Assembly: GCA_009726075.1 (NCBI GenBank) | Contig: WLND01000013.1 | Location: 1 to 12,580, forward strand | DNA from: Actinomycetota bacterium | GTDB taxonomy: Bacteria; Actinomycetota; Actinomycetes; S36-B12 | Length of the DNA stretch: 12,580 bases | Direction: 5' to 3' | Program-made: the position numbers and the translations under genes | Notes under the pieces: model-generated | Told to the model about the DNA's origin: nothing | What the model saw: the letters and a program-made list of their open reading frames with translations, nothing else | The model's database searches: none | Shown here: positions 1-6,929 of the stretch, piece after piece | Layout: every line of letters starts with the position of its first letter | How positions within the stretch are numbered: the first letter of the stretch is position 1

Positions 1-1
1 C

Positions 2-1726
2 ATCGCCGTGCTCGGTGCAGTCGCTGCACTGACGCTCGCGGCATGCGGCGGCTCATCGAGCAGCAGCAGTAGCAGTGGGAGCGGAAGTGGAGAGCCCCAG
101 GCGGGCGGAACCCTCTACTACCTCACGAACGCCGAGCAGTTCGACCAGATCGATCCGCAGCGCATCTACACCGGCGAGGACCTGGCGTTCTTCAGCGGCA
201 CGATTTACCGGACGCTGACCGCGTACAAGTTCTCGCCCGATGCGGCTGAGGGTACGTCGATCGTTCCGGATCTGGCCACCGACACCGGAACCGCGACCAA
301 CGGGGGCAAGACCTGGGCGTTCACGCTCGTCGACGGGGCGACGTTCCAGGACGGCACGCCTATCACGTGCGCAGATGTCGCCTACGGCGTTTCCCGCACG
401 TTCGCGACCGATGTCATCACCGGCGGCCCGACGTACGCGATCTCCATGCTCGACATCCCCGACGATGCTGACGGCGCATCGGCCTACAAGGGCCCGTACG
501 TCGGCACCGGCCAGGAACTCTTCGACAAGGCCGTGACCTGCTCGGCGGACAACAAGACGATCACGTTCAACCTGAAGCGTCCCGTCCCCGACTTCAACTA
601 CACGACCACCCTCACCGCCTTCGCGCCTGTGCCCAAGGCCGCGGACACCGGCGAGAAGTACGGCGATGCGCCGGTCTCGTCCGGGCCGTACATGATTCAG
701 TCGAATCAGAACGGCAAGGGCGGCAAGATGATCATGGTCCGCAACCCGAAGTGGAGTGCGGCGAGCGACACCTACCGCAAGGCCTACCCGGATACCTGGG
801 AGGTCGACTACGGCCTCGACGTGAAGGTCATCGACCAGCGCGTCATGGCGAGCTCGGGCAACGACAAGACAGCACTGGATCTCACGGTCCAGCCGGAGCA
901 GCTCGCGGTCGTCTTCAAGGACCCGAGCCAAGCGCAGCCCGAGTACGCCGGCCGTGCCATCAGCGAGCTCGACCCGTACGTGCGCTACTTTGCCATCAAC
1001 ACCAAGAAGGTCCCGAACGTGAAGATCCGCCAGGCAATTGCGGCGGCCCTCGATCGTGAGGCGCTTCGCAAGAACGCGGGTGGCGACTTCTCAGGCGACT
1101 ACGCAGACGGCGTCATCAAGCCGAACATGGGCATCGACTACGCGCCGACCGGCATGTGGGACACCCTCCTCGGGCAGAAGATCCCGGACACGGGTGACGC
1201 AGAGTACGCGAAGAAGCTGATCGCGGAGTCCGGCGAAGCGGCACCGAGCCTTACGTTCGACTACCCGCAGTCCCCGGTGAATGACAAGGCCGCGGCAATC
1301 GTGGTGGCTTCGCTGGGCAAGGCCGGCTTCACGGTCACCCCGAACCCGATCGAGCCGGGGCAGTACTACGGTGTCGTCTTCGACCCGGAGAAGGCCCACG
1401 AGATCATCAACGCAGGATGGGGACCGGACTGGCCCAACGCCTCGACGATCATCCCGGAACTGTTCACGCCAGCGGGTGGCTTCAACCTTTCGGAGTACGA
1501 CAACGCGGAGTACACCGCGGCGTCTGATGCGGCGAAGATTGAGGCAGACCGTGCCACGCAGGCCAAGATGTGGCAGGACCTGAACACGAAGGCCATGGCC
1601 GAGGTGGCCGCGGTCCCGACCCGTTTCGGTCGTACCCAGCGCATGACCGGCACGAACGTCGGACCGGTCTACCTGTGGCCGGCGTATGGCTCATGGCCGT
1701 ACGGGGACATGTACGCCAGCAAGTAG
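2..1726 (+). CDS. Peptide ABC transporter substrate-binding lipoprotein (SBP family 5), 5' end outside window
   Basis: This protein captures peptides outside the cell and delivers them to the downstream DppB/DppD/DppF-type proteins. The frame is open to the window edge. GTG at position 8 is an internal possibility, but it leaves no positively charged signal n-region, so the real start is probably upstream. Numbering from that GTG, a hydrophobic segment ends in the lipobox LAAC with the lipidation cysteine at residue 13. A poly-Ser/Gly linker (about residues 16-28) follows, then the family 5 opening GGTLYY. The body has typical family 5 signatures: a WAFTL segment with FQDGTPITCADV, SSGPYMI, and an IRQAIAAALDRE segment. 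The length of about 575 residues is normal. An actinobacterial dipeptide/oligopeptide SBP is well supported by family resemblance, but the ligand cannot be read from sequence. It is separated from the permease gene by two hairpins, which suggests uneven expression within the operon. Confidence 0.9.
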   Translation: MAVLGAVAALTLAACGGSSSSSSSSGSGSGEPQAGGTLYYLTNAEQFDQIDPQRIYTGEDLAFFSGTIYRTLTAYKFSPDAAEGTSIVPDLATDTGTATNGGKTWAFTLVDGATFQDGTPITCADVAYGVSRTFATDVITGGPTYAISMLDIPDDADGASAYKGPYVGTGQELFDKAVTCSADNKTITFNLKRPVPDFNYTTTLTAFAPVPKAADTGEKYGDAPVSSGPYMIQSNQNGKGGKMIMVRNPKWSAASDTYRKAYPDTWEVDYGLDVKVIDQRVMASSGNDKTALDLTVQPEQLAVVFKDPSQAQPEYAGRAISELDPYVRYFAINTKKVPNVKIRQAIAAALDREALRKNAGGDFSGDYADGVIKPNMGIDYAPTGMWDTLLGQKIPDTGDAEYAKKLIAESGEAAPSLTFDYPQSPVNDKAAAIVVASLGKAGFTVTPNPIEPGQYYGVVFDPEKAHEIINAGWGPDWPNASTIIPELFTPAGGFNLSEYDNAEYTAASDAAKIEADRATQAKMWQDLNTKAMAEVAAVPTRFGRTQRMTGTNVGPVYLWPAYGSWPYGDMYASK

Positions 1727-1734
1727 AGCACCAC

Positions 1735-1770
1735 GCTGTGGGGCAGGTGGCTCGCCATCTGCCCCACAGC
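1735..1770 (+). terminator. Strong 16-bp hairpin in the lipoprotein-permease gap (attenuator or partial terminator)
   Basis: The arms at 1735-1750 and 1755-1770 pair over 16 positions with a single G-T wobble, around a four-base CTCG loop. The stem begins 9 nt after the lipoprotein stop codon. No T-run follows, so it is not a classical intrinsic terminator. In known SBP-first ABC operons such a stem often protects the upstream SBP message or reduces read-through to the permease. That role here is inferred from position and stability. Confidence 0.6.
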
Positions 1771-1772
1771 AG

Positions 1773-1799
1773 GCTCTCGTCGCGCGAAGCGACGTGAGC
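1773..1799 (+). promoter_or_regulatory. Second hairpin, immediately downstream of the first
   Basis: The arms at 1773-1783 and 1789-1799 pair over 11 positions with one T-T mismatch (1777 against 1795), around the five-base loop GCGAA. It starts three bases after the first stem ends and finishes about 45 nt before the permease ATG. It could work with the first stem to block 3' exonucleases or to tune read-through. No promoter or protein-binding site is obvious. Confidence 0.4.
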
Positions 1800-1843
1800 G
1801 TCGATGAACGACGGGGATGAACTGAAGGGGAGTGAGGAGTGCG

Positions 1844-2836
1844 ATGAGTGCCTACGTTGTCCGGCGCGTCCTCAGCATGATCCTGCTCCTGGCCCTGCTC
1901 TCCCTTGTCGTCTTCATCCTCTTCAGCCTCCTGCCCGCCGATCCCGCGCGGCTCACCTGCGGGAAGTCGTGCACCCCGGAGATCATTGAGGCCAATCGGC
2001 ATCGCCTCGGTCTGGATATTCCAGTGTTCGCCCAGTATTGGGAGTTCCTCAAGGGCCTGTTCTTCGGACGCACCTACGCGGCGAACTCCCCAGATCCCGT
2101 TCAGTGCAGCGCGCCCTGCCTCGGGTACTCATTCAAGCGTGGCGAAGAGGTGTTTGTCCTCATCAAGGAGCGCCTGCCAGCAACCATCTGGCTGGCCTTC
2201 GGGGCGTTTGTCCTCTGGCTGGTCGCCGGCATATCGCTCGGGATCTACGCCGCACTTCGCCGTGGACGTTGGCAGGATCGCACGGTCATGGGGGTGGCGC
2301 TCGTCGGCTACTCGCTGCCGTCGTTCTTCATCGGCCTCGTCGCGATCTTCTTCATCATCATCCGGTTTCAGTTGCTGCCGTTCCCGTCATATGTCTCGCC
2401 ATTCGAGAACCCGCTGCAGTTCCTGCAGACCATGATCCTGCCGTGGATCATCCTCGCGACCCTCTATGCGGCCTTCTACATGCGCCTCACCCGCAACCAG
2501 ATGCTCGAGGTTCTTGGCGATGACTACATCCGCACCGCCCGGGCGAAGGGCTTGCCGGAGCGCGTCGTCATCCGCAAGCATGCGCTGCGCGCTGGCCTCA
2601 CTCCCATCGTGACCGCGGCAGGGCTGGATCTCGCCGGGCTCCTCGGCGGGGCCATCATTCTCGAGAGCATCTTCAGCCTTCCGGGCATCGGCAGCCTCGC
2701 GGTGAACTCCGTGAACGACGCGGACCTTCCGGTCATCGTCGGCATCACGCTTGTCGCGGCTACGTTCATCATCGTCGCCAATCTCATCGTCGATCTCCTC
2801 TACGCGGTGATCGACCCGAGAGTGAGGCTGTCATGA
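1844..2836 (+). CDS. Dipeptide/oligopeptide ABC transporter permease, DppB/OppB type
   Basis: This is an integral membrane subunit forming half of the transport channel. I chose ATG 1844 because GAGGAG lies at 1834-1839 and the resulting N-terminus (MSAYVVRR) is typical of DppB proteins. A GTG at 1832 would add four residues but overlaps that ribosome-binding site. The protein has 330 residues, normal for the family. Membrane segments lie at about 10-30, 113-136, 150-175, 197-214, 258-278 and 297-320. The EAA coupling loop that docks on the ATPase lies at about 226-242 (DDYIRTARAKGL). The long external loop after helix 1 carries two Cys-X3-Cys pairs (C39/C43 and C88/C92). Its stop overlaps the next start as ATGA. 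The usual partner permease (DppC) is not next to it. Confidence 0.92.
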   Translation: MSAYVVRRVLSMILLLALLSLVVFILFSLLPADPARLTCGKSCTPEIIEANRHRLGLDIPVFAQYWEFLKGLFFGRTYAANSPDPVQCSAPCLGYSFKRGEEVFVLIKERLPATIWLAFGAFVLWLVAGISLGIYAALRRGRWQDRTVMGVALVGYSLPSFFIGLVAIFFIIIRFQLLPFPSYVSPFENPLQFLQTMILPWIILATLYAAFYMRLTRNQMLEVLGDDYIRTARAKGLPERVVIRKHALRAGLTPIVTAAGLDLAGLLGGAIILESIFSLPGIGSLAVNSVNDADLPVIVGITLVAATFIIVANLIVDLLYAVIDPRVRLS

Positions 2837-3879
2837 CCACTGCAGCACAGCCGTTCCTGTCCGTCGACGGCCTTTCGGTCACGTTCCCGACCGAGGATGG
2901 CCGCGTGCAGGCTGTCGATGGAGTGTCCTTCTCGGTGGAGCGAGGCAAGACCCTCGCGATCGTCGGTGAATCCGGATCAGGCAAGAGCGTTACCGCCCAG
3001 GCAATCATGGGCCTCCTTGACCGGCGGCTGAGCGTTGTCACCGGCCACGCCTGGCTCGCGGGCCGCGATATCGTCGCGATGAGCGACGACGAGGTGCGGC
3101 ACGAGCGAGGGAGCTCGATGGCGATGATCTTCCAGGACCCGATGTCGAGCCTGCATCCGTTCTACCGGATCGGGGCGCAGCTTTCCGAAGCTGTTCTCGT
3201 GCACCAGAAGGTGAGCAAGCATGCGGCCCGCGAGCAGGCCCTCGACATGCTCAACCGGGTCGGGATTCCCGACCCGAAGACGCGCATCGACAACTATCCG
3301 CACCAGTTGTCGGGCGGCATGCGGCAGCGGGTCATGATCGCCATGGCGCTCATCAACTCCCCGTCACTCCTCATTGCGGATGAACCGACGACCGCTCTTG
3401 ATGTCACCGTCCAGGCGCAGATCCTTGAATTGATCGGCACCCTTCAGCAGGAGTACGACACCGCCGTCGTCATGATTACCCACGACCTTGGGATCGTCGC
3501 AGACATCGCCGACAACGTGGCGGTCATGTACGGGGGCCGCATCGTCGAGTCAGGGTCCGTCGATGAGATCTTCTACCATCCACAAATGCCGTACACGCTG
3601 GGCCTGCTCGCGTCGGTGCCGCGCCTTGATCAGGTGCGTGCCGAGCGGCTCGATCCCATCCCGGGCAATCCGCCGTCGCCCATTTCGCTGCCGCCCGGGT
3701 GCGTCTTCCAGCCGCGGTGCGCGTATTTCGATCGAGTTGCCGGTCACGCCTGCCAGACGGTGCGTCCAGAGCTTCTCGATATCGGCCGCGGGCATCGGGT
3801 TCGGTGCCATCTCGACTCCGGCCAGCGCGATCAGGTTGCATCTGACGTGCTGGCGGCGCTGGCAGGGGGCGGAGTATGA
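2833..3879 (+). CDS. Dipeptide/oligopeptide ABC transporter ATP-binding protein, DppD/OppD type
   Basis: This ATPase powers peptide import and sits on the cytoplasmic face of the permeases. ATG 2833 overlaps the permease stop by ATGA and is preceded by GTGAGG. The 348-residue protein shows Walker A GESGSGKS (45-52, Lys51), Q-loop Gln101, signature LSGGMRQR (from 159), Walker B ending IADEP (Asp183, Glu184) and switch His217. The C-terminal oligopeptide-transporter domain follows, with PPGCVFQPRC and four cysteines (290, 296, 307, 325). In the Thermoanaerobacter tengcongensis DppD structure the equivalent cysteines bind a [4Fe-4S] cluster, so the same is inferred here. The stop overlaps the next start by ATGA, indicating translational coupling. 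Confidence 0.94.
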   Translation: MTTAAQPFLSVDGLSVTFPTEDGRVQAVDGVSFSVERGKTLAIVGESGSGKSVTAQAIMGLLDRRLSVVTGHAWLAGRDIVAMSDDEVRHERGSSMAMIFQDPMSSLHPFYRIGAQLSEAVLVHQKVSKHAAREQALDMLNRVGIPDPKTRIDNYPHQLSGGMRQRVMIAMALINSPSLLIADEPTTALDVTVQAQILELIGTLQQEYDTAVVMITHDLGIVADIADNVAVMYGGRIVESGSVDEIFYHPQMPYTLGLLASVPRLDQVRAERLDPIPGNPPSPISLPPGCVFQPRCAYFDRVAGHACQTVRPELLDIGRGHRVRCHLDSGQRDQVASDVLAALAGGGV

Positions 3880-5045
3880 CCGACGCCTCGTCGAACGACG
3901 ATCAGGTCCTTCGCGTCACCGACCTGCGCACGTACTTCCCGGTCCGTTCGCGGGGCCTCTTGTCGAAGACGATCGGGCAGGTGAAGGCGGTCGACGGCGT
4001 GACCCTGTCGGTTGCCCCCGGCGAGACTCTCGGCCTTGTCGGCGAGAGCGGCTGCGGTAAGTCGACGACCGGCCGCACCGTCCTGCGGCTCATCGCCCCG
4101 ACGAGCGGCAGGATCGAGCTTGATGGCGACGACATCACCCGAATGTCCGCAAAGCAGCTCGTGCCCCTGAGGCGCAAGGCTCAGATGATCTTCCAGGATC
4201 CGTACAACGCACTCAATCCCCGTCACACGGTCGGCACGATCATCGGAGCGCCGTTCGACGTGCAGTCGCTGAATCCCGCTGGGGGAGTGCGGGCCGCCGT
4301 GCAGGACCTCATGGAACGTGTTGGCCTGAACCCCGAGCACTACAACCGGTACCCGAGCGAGTTCTCAGGCGGCCAGCGGCAGCGCATTGGCATCGCGCGC
4401 GCCGTTGCCCTGCGACCGAAGATCATCGTCTGCGACGAGCCGGTCTCGGCCCTCGACGTGTCGATCCAGGCGCAGATCATGAACCTGCTTAAGGACCTTC
4501 AGGACGACTTCGGCGTGTCGTACCTGTTCGTTGCGCATGATCTCGCGGTTGTCCGCCAGATCGCGCATCGCGTTGCCGTGATGTATCTCGGGCACATCGT
4601 CGAGCTCGCGTCCCGTGAGGAGCTCTACTCCAGGCCGCTGCATCCGTATACCCACGCCCTCCTCTCTGCGGTGCCCCTACCTGACCCCCGCGCCCAGGCC
4701 AGTCGCGAGCAGATTCGGCTCAGGGGCGACCTGCCGAGCCCGATCAATCCGCCGAGTGGCTGCGTGTTCCACACGAGGTGCTTTCGGGCCGAGGAGCGTT
4801 GCACGGTCGAAATCCCGGAACTGCGTGAGTTCTCGGCGGGTCACACCGTCGCCTGCCACTTCCCGATGCTCGAGGTCATCCCGGGGGCGGTTATCGAAGG
4901 ACCCGACAGCGGCCTGACGCCGCAGCCGGTGCCCTACATCAGGCCGCCCAGCGAGGTGATCTCGGACATTGCCGAATCGGGCAGCCTGGCCAGGGCGGCC
5001 GGTGTCGACTACGTCGAGGGACCCGACACGCCGGTTCCCCAGTAG
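3876..5045 (+). CDS. Dipeptide/oligopeptide ABC transporter ATP-binding protein, DppF/OppF type
   Basis: This is the second ATPase, expected to pair with the DppD-type protein. ATG 3876 overlaps the previous stop and follows a purine-rich ribosome-binding site (GGGGGCGGAG). The protein has 389 residues. It shows Walker A GESGCGKST (56-64, Lys62), Gln107, signature FSGGQRQR (163-170), Walker B VCDEP (Asp187, Glu188) and switch His221. The C-terminal domain has PSGCVF and four cysteines (296, 302, 309, 327), so both ATPases keep the potential metal-cluster ligands. About 59 residues continue beyond the usual end of the family near residue 330. This tail is Pro- and acid-rich with no motif I recognise. 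The second lipoprotein gene begins 21 nt after its stop. Confidence 0.94.
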   Translation: MTDASSNDDQVLRVTDLRTYFPVRSRGLLSKTIGQVKAVDGVTLSVAPGETLGLVGESGCGKSTTGRTVLRLIAPTSGRIELDGDDITRMSAKQLVPLRRKAQMIFQDPYNALNPRHTVGTIIGAPFDVQSLNPAGGVRAAVQDLMERVGLNPEHYNRYPSEFSGGQRQRIGIARAVALRPKIIVCDEPVSALDVSIQAQIMNLLKDLQDDFGVSYLFVAHDLAVVRQIAHRVAVMYLGHIVELASREELYSRPLHPYTHALLSAVPLPDPRAQASREQIRLRGDLPSPINPPSGCVFHTRCFRAEERCTVEIPELREFSAGHTVACHFPMLEVIPGAVIEGPDSGLTPQPVPYIRPPSEVISDIAESGSLARAAGVDYVEGPDTPVPQ

Positions 5046-5053
5046 CGAGCAGG

Positions 5054-5059
5054 CACACT
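5054..5059 (+). promoter_or_regulatory. Possible -10 element of a leaderless promoter for the second lipoprotein
   Basis: CACACT ends 7 nt before ATG 5067. It matches the second A and final T of the actinobacterial -10 pattern TAnnnT. No good ribosome-binding site precedes the ATG. That spacing would put the transcript start on or next to the ATG, as in leaderless genes. Read-through from the ATPase gene is the alternative. Confidence 0.3.
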
Positions 5060-5066
5060 GTCCCGT

Positions 5067-6731
5067 ATGCAGCGTCGTCTTTTCCGGGTTCTCCCTGCGT
5101 TCGTCCTCGTTGGGGCTTTGTCAGCATGCGGGACGTCGTCGGCGACTGAGCCAACGCCGGCAGGTACCGAGGTCCCCGGTTTCGACCGCGCCCTTGACCA
5201 CGTGGTGTCGCCGGGGGGCCCCGACGGGGGCACCTTGCGCCTGGTGTCGACCAGGGAATGCGCCGACTGGATGCCCGCCGACGCTTGGACGCCGTGGTGC
5301 ATCAACATGCAACGGCTCGTGACGCGGCAGCTCATGACGTACGGTGCCGACACTGGGCGGCGGGGCTCCGTCGTCGTCCCAGACCTTGCGCTCGGCGGGG
5401 GCGTCCCGAATGAGGACAGAACCGAATGGACGTATCGGCTGAAGCCCGACGTTCGTTGGGAGGACGGTGCGCCGATCACGGTGCAGGAGGTCGTGCAGGG
5501 GATCGAGAGGCTCGATTTCCTCCGACGCGATATCTCCATCGTCGACATTGCGCTAGGTCCGGACGATGCGGTCTCGGTGCGCCTGCGCGAGGCGCGCACG
5601 GACTTCGACGCGCTATTGGCCCTGCCTGCATCCGCCCCCCTCCCCGAATCCGGAGCATTCATGGCGAGCGGTCCATTCCGTATCGCGTCACGCGGGAGCA
5701 CCACCGTCTTCGAGCGCAACAGCCAGTGGGATCCGGCCACCGACGACGTGCGCCGGCCCCGGGTGGATCGGGTCGAGTTCACCGTGCTGGCCAGCGACGC
5801 CGAGGTCTCGAAGTCGGTGGCCACGGGTGCCGCCGACCTCGCAATCCAAGGACGCATGGACGCCGCCGTCGCCGACAGGGTGATGGCCGAACCGGCCTTC
5901 GCGGAGCGCTCCGATAACCCCGGAACCGGTCGCACAGTCATGCTTGCGGTGCCCGCTAATGCGGCCCCTCAGCTGCGCCAGGTTGAGTGCCGCAAGGCCG
6001 TCTACTCGGCGGTGGACCGCCTGGCGGTTGCGCGCGTGATGGCGGCTGACGTGGAGCCGTCCGAACTGGCCGCGGAGCCGGCGACCTCGCTGTCGCCGCC
6101 GACGATCGCCTCCTTCGACTGGTCGTATCAGCCGTTCGCGGTGGGCGATGGGTCGGGCGACGTCGACGCGGCTCGGGATTCGCTTGCGCGTTGCGGCGCG
6201 GCGTCGGGCTTCGCTCTCAATCTAGTCTTCGCCGACACCACGACGAACGCGCTCATCGTCGACGTCATATCCGGGGCACTGGCCCGGGTGGGGATCATCG
6301 TCAATGCCAAGCCCGTGGCCCCGGTCGACTACTTGGCGCTCACGGCCTCCCCGACTGCGATGCAGGTTGTGGGCGCCGACGTTGCGCTGCTCGTGCAGTC
6401 GCCGGCCCTCTCGGGGGTCTGGGGGTTCTGGAATCCGCTGGTGAACGGCGACCTCGTCGGCCTCGGGCTCAGCACCAACGTGGCCCAGACCCGAATCCCG
6501 GCGGTCGACATCCTGCTCGGTTCGACGGAGATCACCTCGCCGGAGCCTGCGGTGCAGGAGAACATCGGACGCATGATTGACCGGCTCGTCCTTGATAGTG
6601 CGACGTATATTCCGCTTGCCTACGCCAAGGCGTTGCTGCATCGTCCGTCCGTCCTCACCAACGTGACGACCAACGGAGCCCTCGGCAACGGCTACGACCT
6701 CGTGAACATCGGCGTGCACCGAACACCGTAA
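5067..6731 (+). CDS. Second, divergent peptide-binding lipoprotein (SBP family 5)
   Basis: This is another family 5 solute-binding lipoprotein, placed after the ATPase genes. The start at ATG 5067 gives a good lipoprotein signal: MQRR, a hydrophobic core and the lipobox LSAC with Cys21. A short Thr/Pro-rich linker precedes GGTLRL. Family features include VVPDLAL, a WTYRLKPDVRWEDGAPITVQEV segment and SGPFRI, and it ends near residue 554. It is poorly similar to the first SBP by eye, with a more compact first domain and two cysteines in the early ligand-domain region (in TRECADW and PWCIN) that could form a disulfide. It may give the same transporter a second specificity or serve a separate sensing role. 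Neither can be told from sequence. It converges on the peptidase gene across a repeat-bearing junction. Confidence 0.85.
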   Translation: MQRRLFRVLPAFVLVGALSACGTSSATEPTPAGTEVPGFDRALDHVVSPGGPDGGTLRLVSTRECADWMPADAWTPWCINMQRLVTRQLMTYGADTGRRGSVVVPDLALGGGVPNEDRTEWTYRLKPDVRWEDGAPITVQEVVQGIERLDFLRRDISIVDIALGPDDAVSVRLREARTDFDALLALPASAPLPESGAFMASGPFRIASRGSTTVFERNSQWDPATDDVRRPRVDRVEFTVLASDAEVSKSVATGAADLAIQGRMDAAVADRVMAEPAFAERSDNPGTGRTVMLAVPANAAPQLRQVECRKAVYSAVDRLAVARVMAADVEPSELAAEPATSLSPPTIASFDWSYQPFAVGDGSGDVDAARDSLARCGAASGFALNLVFADTTTNALIVDVISGALARVGIIVNAKPVAPVDYLALTASPTAMQVVGADVALLVQSPALSGVWGFWNPLVNGDLVGLGLSTNVAQTRIPAVDILLGSTEITSPEPAVQENIGRMIDRLVLDSATYIPLAYAKALLHRPSVLTNVTTNGALGNGYDLVNIGVHRTP

Positions 6732-6767
6732 CCACCCCCAAAACCGCCCCGACGACTCCCGACCCCA

Positions 6768-6800
6768 GGTCGTTTGCGCCGGATAGTGGTTGAAATAACC
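6768..6800. repeat. 33-bp imperfect palindromic repeat, copy 1
   Basis: This is the first of two directly abutting 33-bp units (31 of 33 positions identical to copy 2). The unit has dyad symmetry, roughly GGTCnTTTnnnCC, a seven-base centre, then GGnnnAAAnGACC. In this copy the right end is AAATAACC, so the outer arm is less perfect. It lies in the gap between convergent genes and could be a protein-binding site, a REP-like unit or an insertion-sequence end remnant. Confidence 0.8.
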
Positions 6801-6833
6801 GGTCGTTTGCGCCGGATAGTGGATGAAATGACC
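6801..6833. repeat. 33-bp imperfect palindromic repeat, copy 2 (tandem with copy 1)
   Basis: It begins at the base after copy 1 ends, so the period is exactly 33 bp. It differs from copy 1 at two positions (6823 and 6830) and has the better outer symmetry: GGTCGTTT against AAATGACC, one mismatch in eight pairs. The core GCCGGATAGTGG is unchanged in all three copies. Confidence 0.8.
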
Positions 6834-6896
6834 GGGGAGGGGGAAGGGAGAGGCCCGGGACGATAGCGAGGGCGAGGGCGAAAAGTCCGTTTCCCT

Positions 6897-6929
6897 GGTC
6901 AGTTGAGCCGGATAGTGGACGAAACGACC
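6897..6929. repeat. 33-bp imperfect palindromic repeat, copy 3, overlapping the peptidase 3' end
   Basis: This copy has the same length and orientation as copies 1-2 and matches copy 2 at 28 of 33 positions. It is separated from copy 2 by a 63-nt purine-rich spacer. Its third to fifth bases (TCA on +) form the TGA stop of the minus-strand peptidase gene, and the rest encodes that protein's last nine residues. The equivalent bases in copies 1-2 are TCG, which would not give a stop. Confidence 0.75.

Noticed and set aside
53..931. 292-codon minus-strand open frame under the first lipoprotein gene
   Set aside because: It is Arg- and Val-rich with no recognisable domain and mirrors a clear SBP on the other strand, as expected from high GC third positions.
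1832..1843. GTG 1832 as the permease start
   Set aside because: It overlaps the GAGGAG ribosome-binding site at 1834-1839 that serves ATG 1844, and the four added residues are not typical of DppB.
5009..5941. 310-codon minus-strand open frame under the second lipoprotein gene
   Set aside because: It is a Ser/Arg/Thr-rich translation without motifs, opposite a well-supported lipoprotein with signal peptide and family signatures.
6768..6929. 33-bp repeats as a CRISPR array
   Set aside because: Only three copies are present, two of them with no spacer between and one 63 nt away, and there are no cas genes. The unit runs into a coding sequence.
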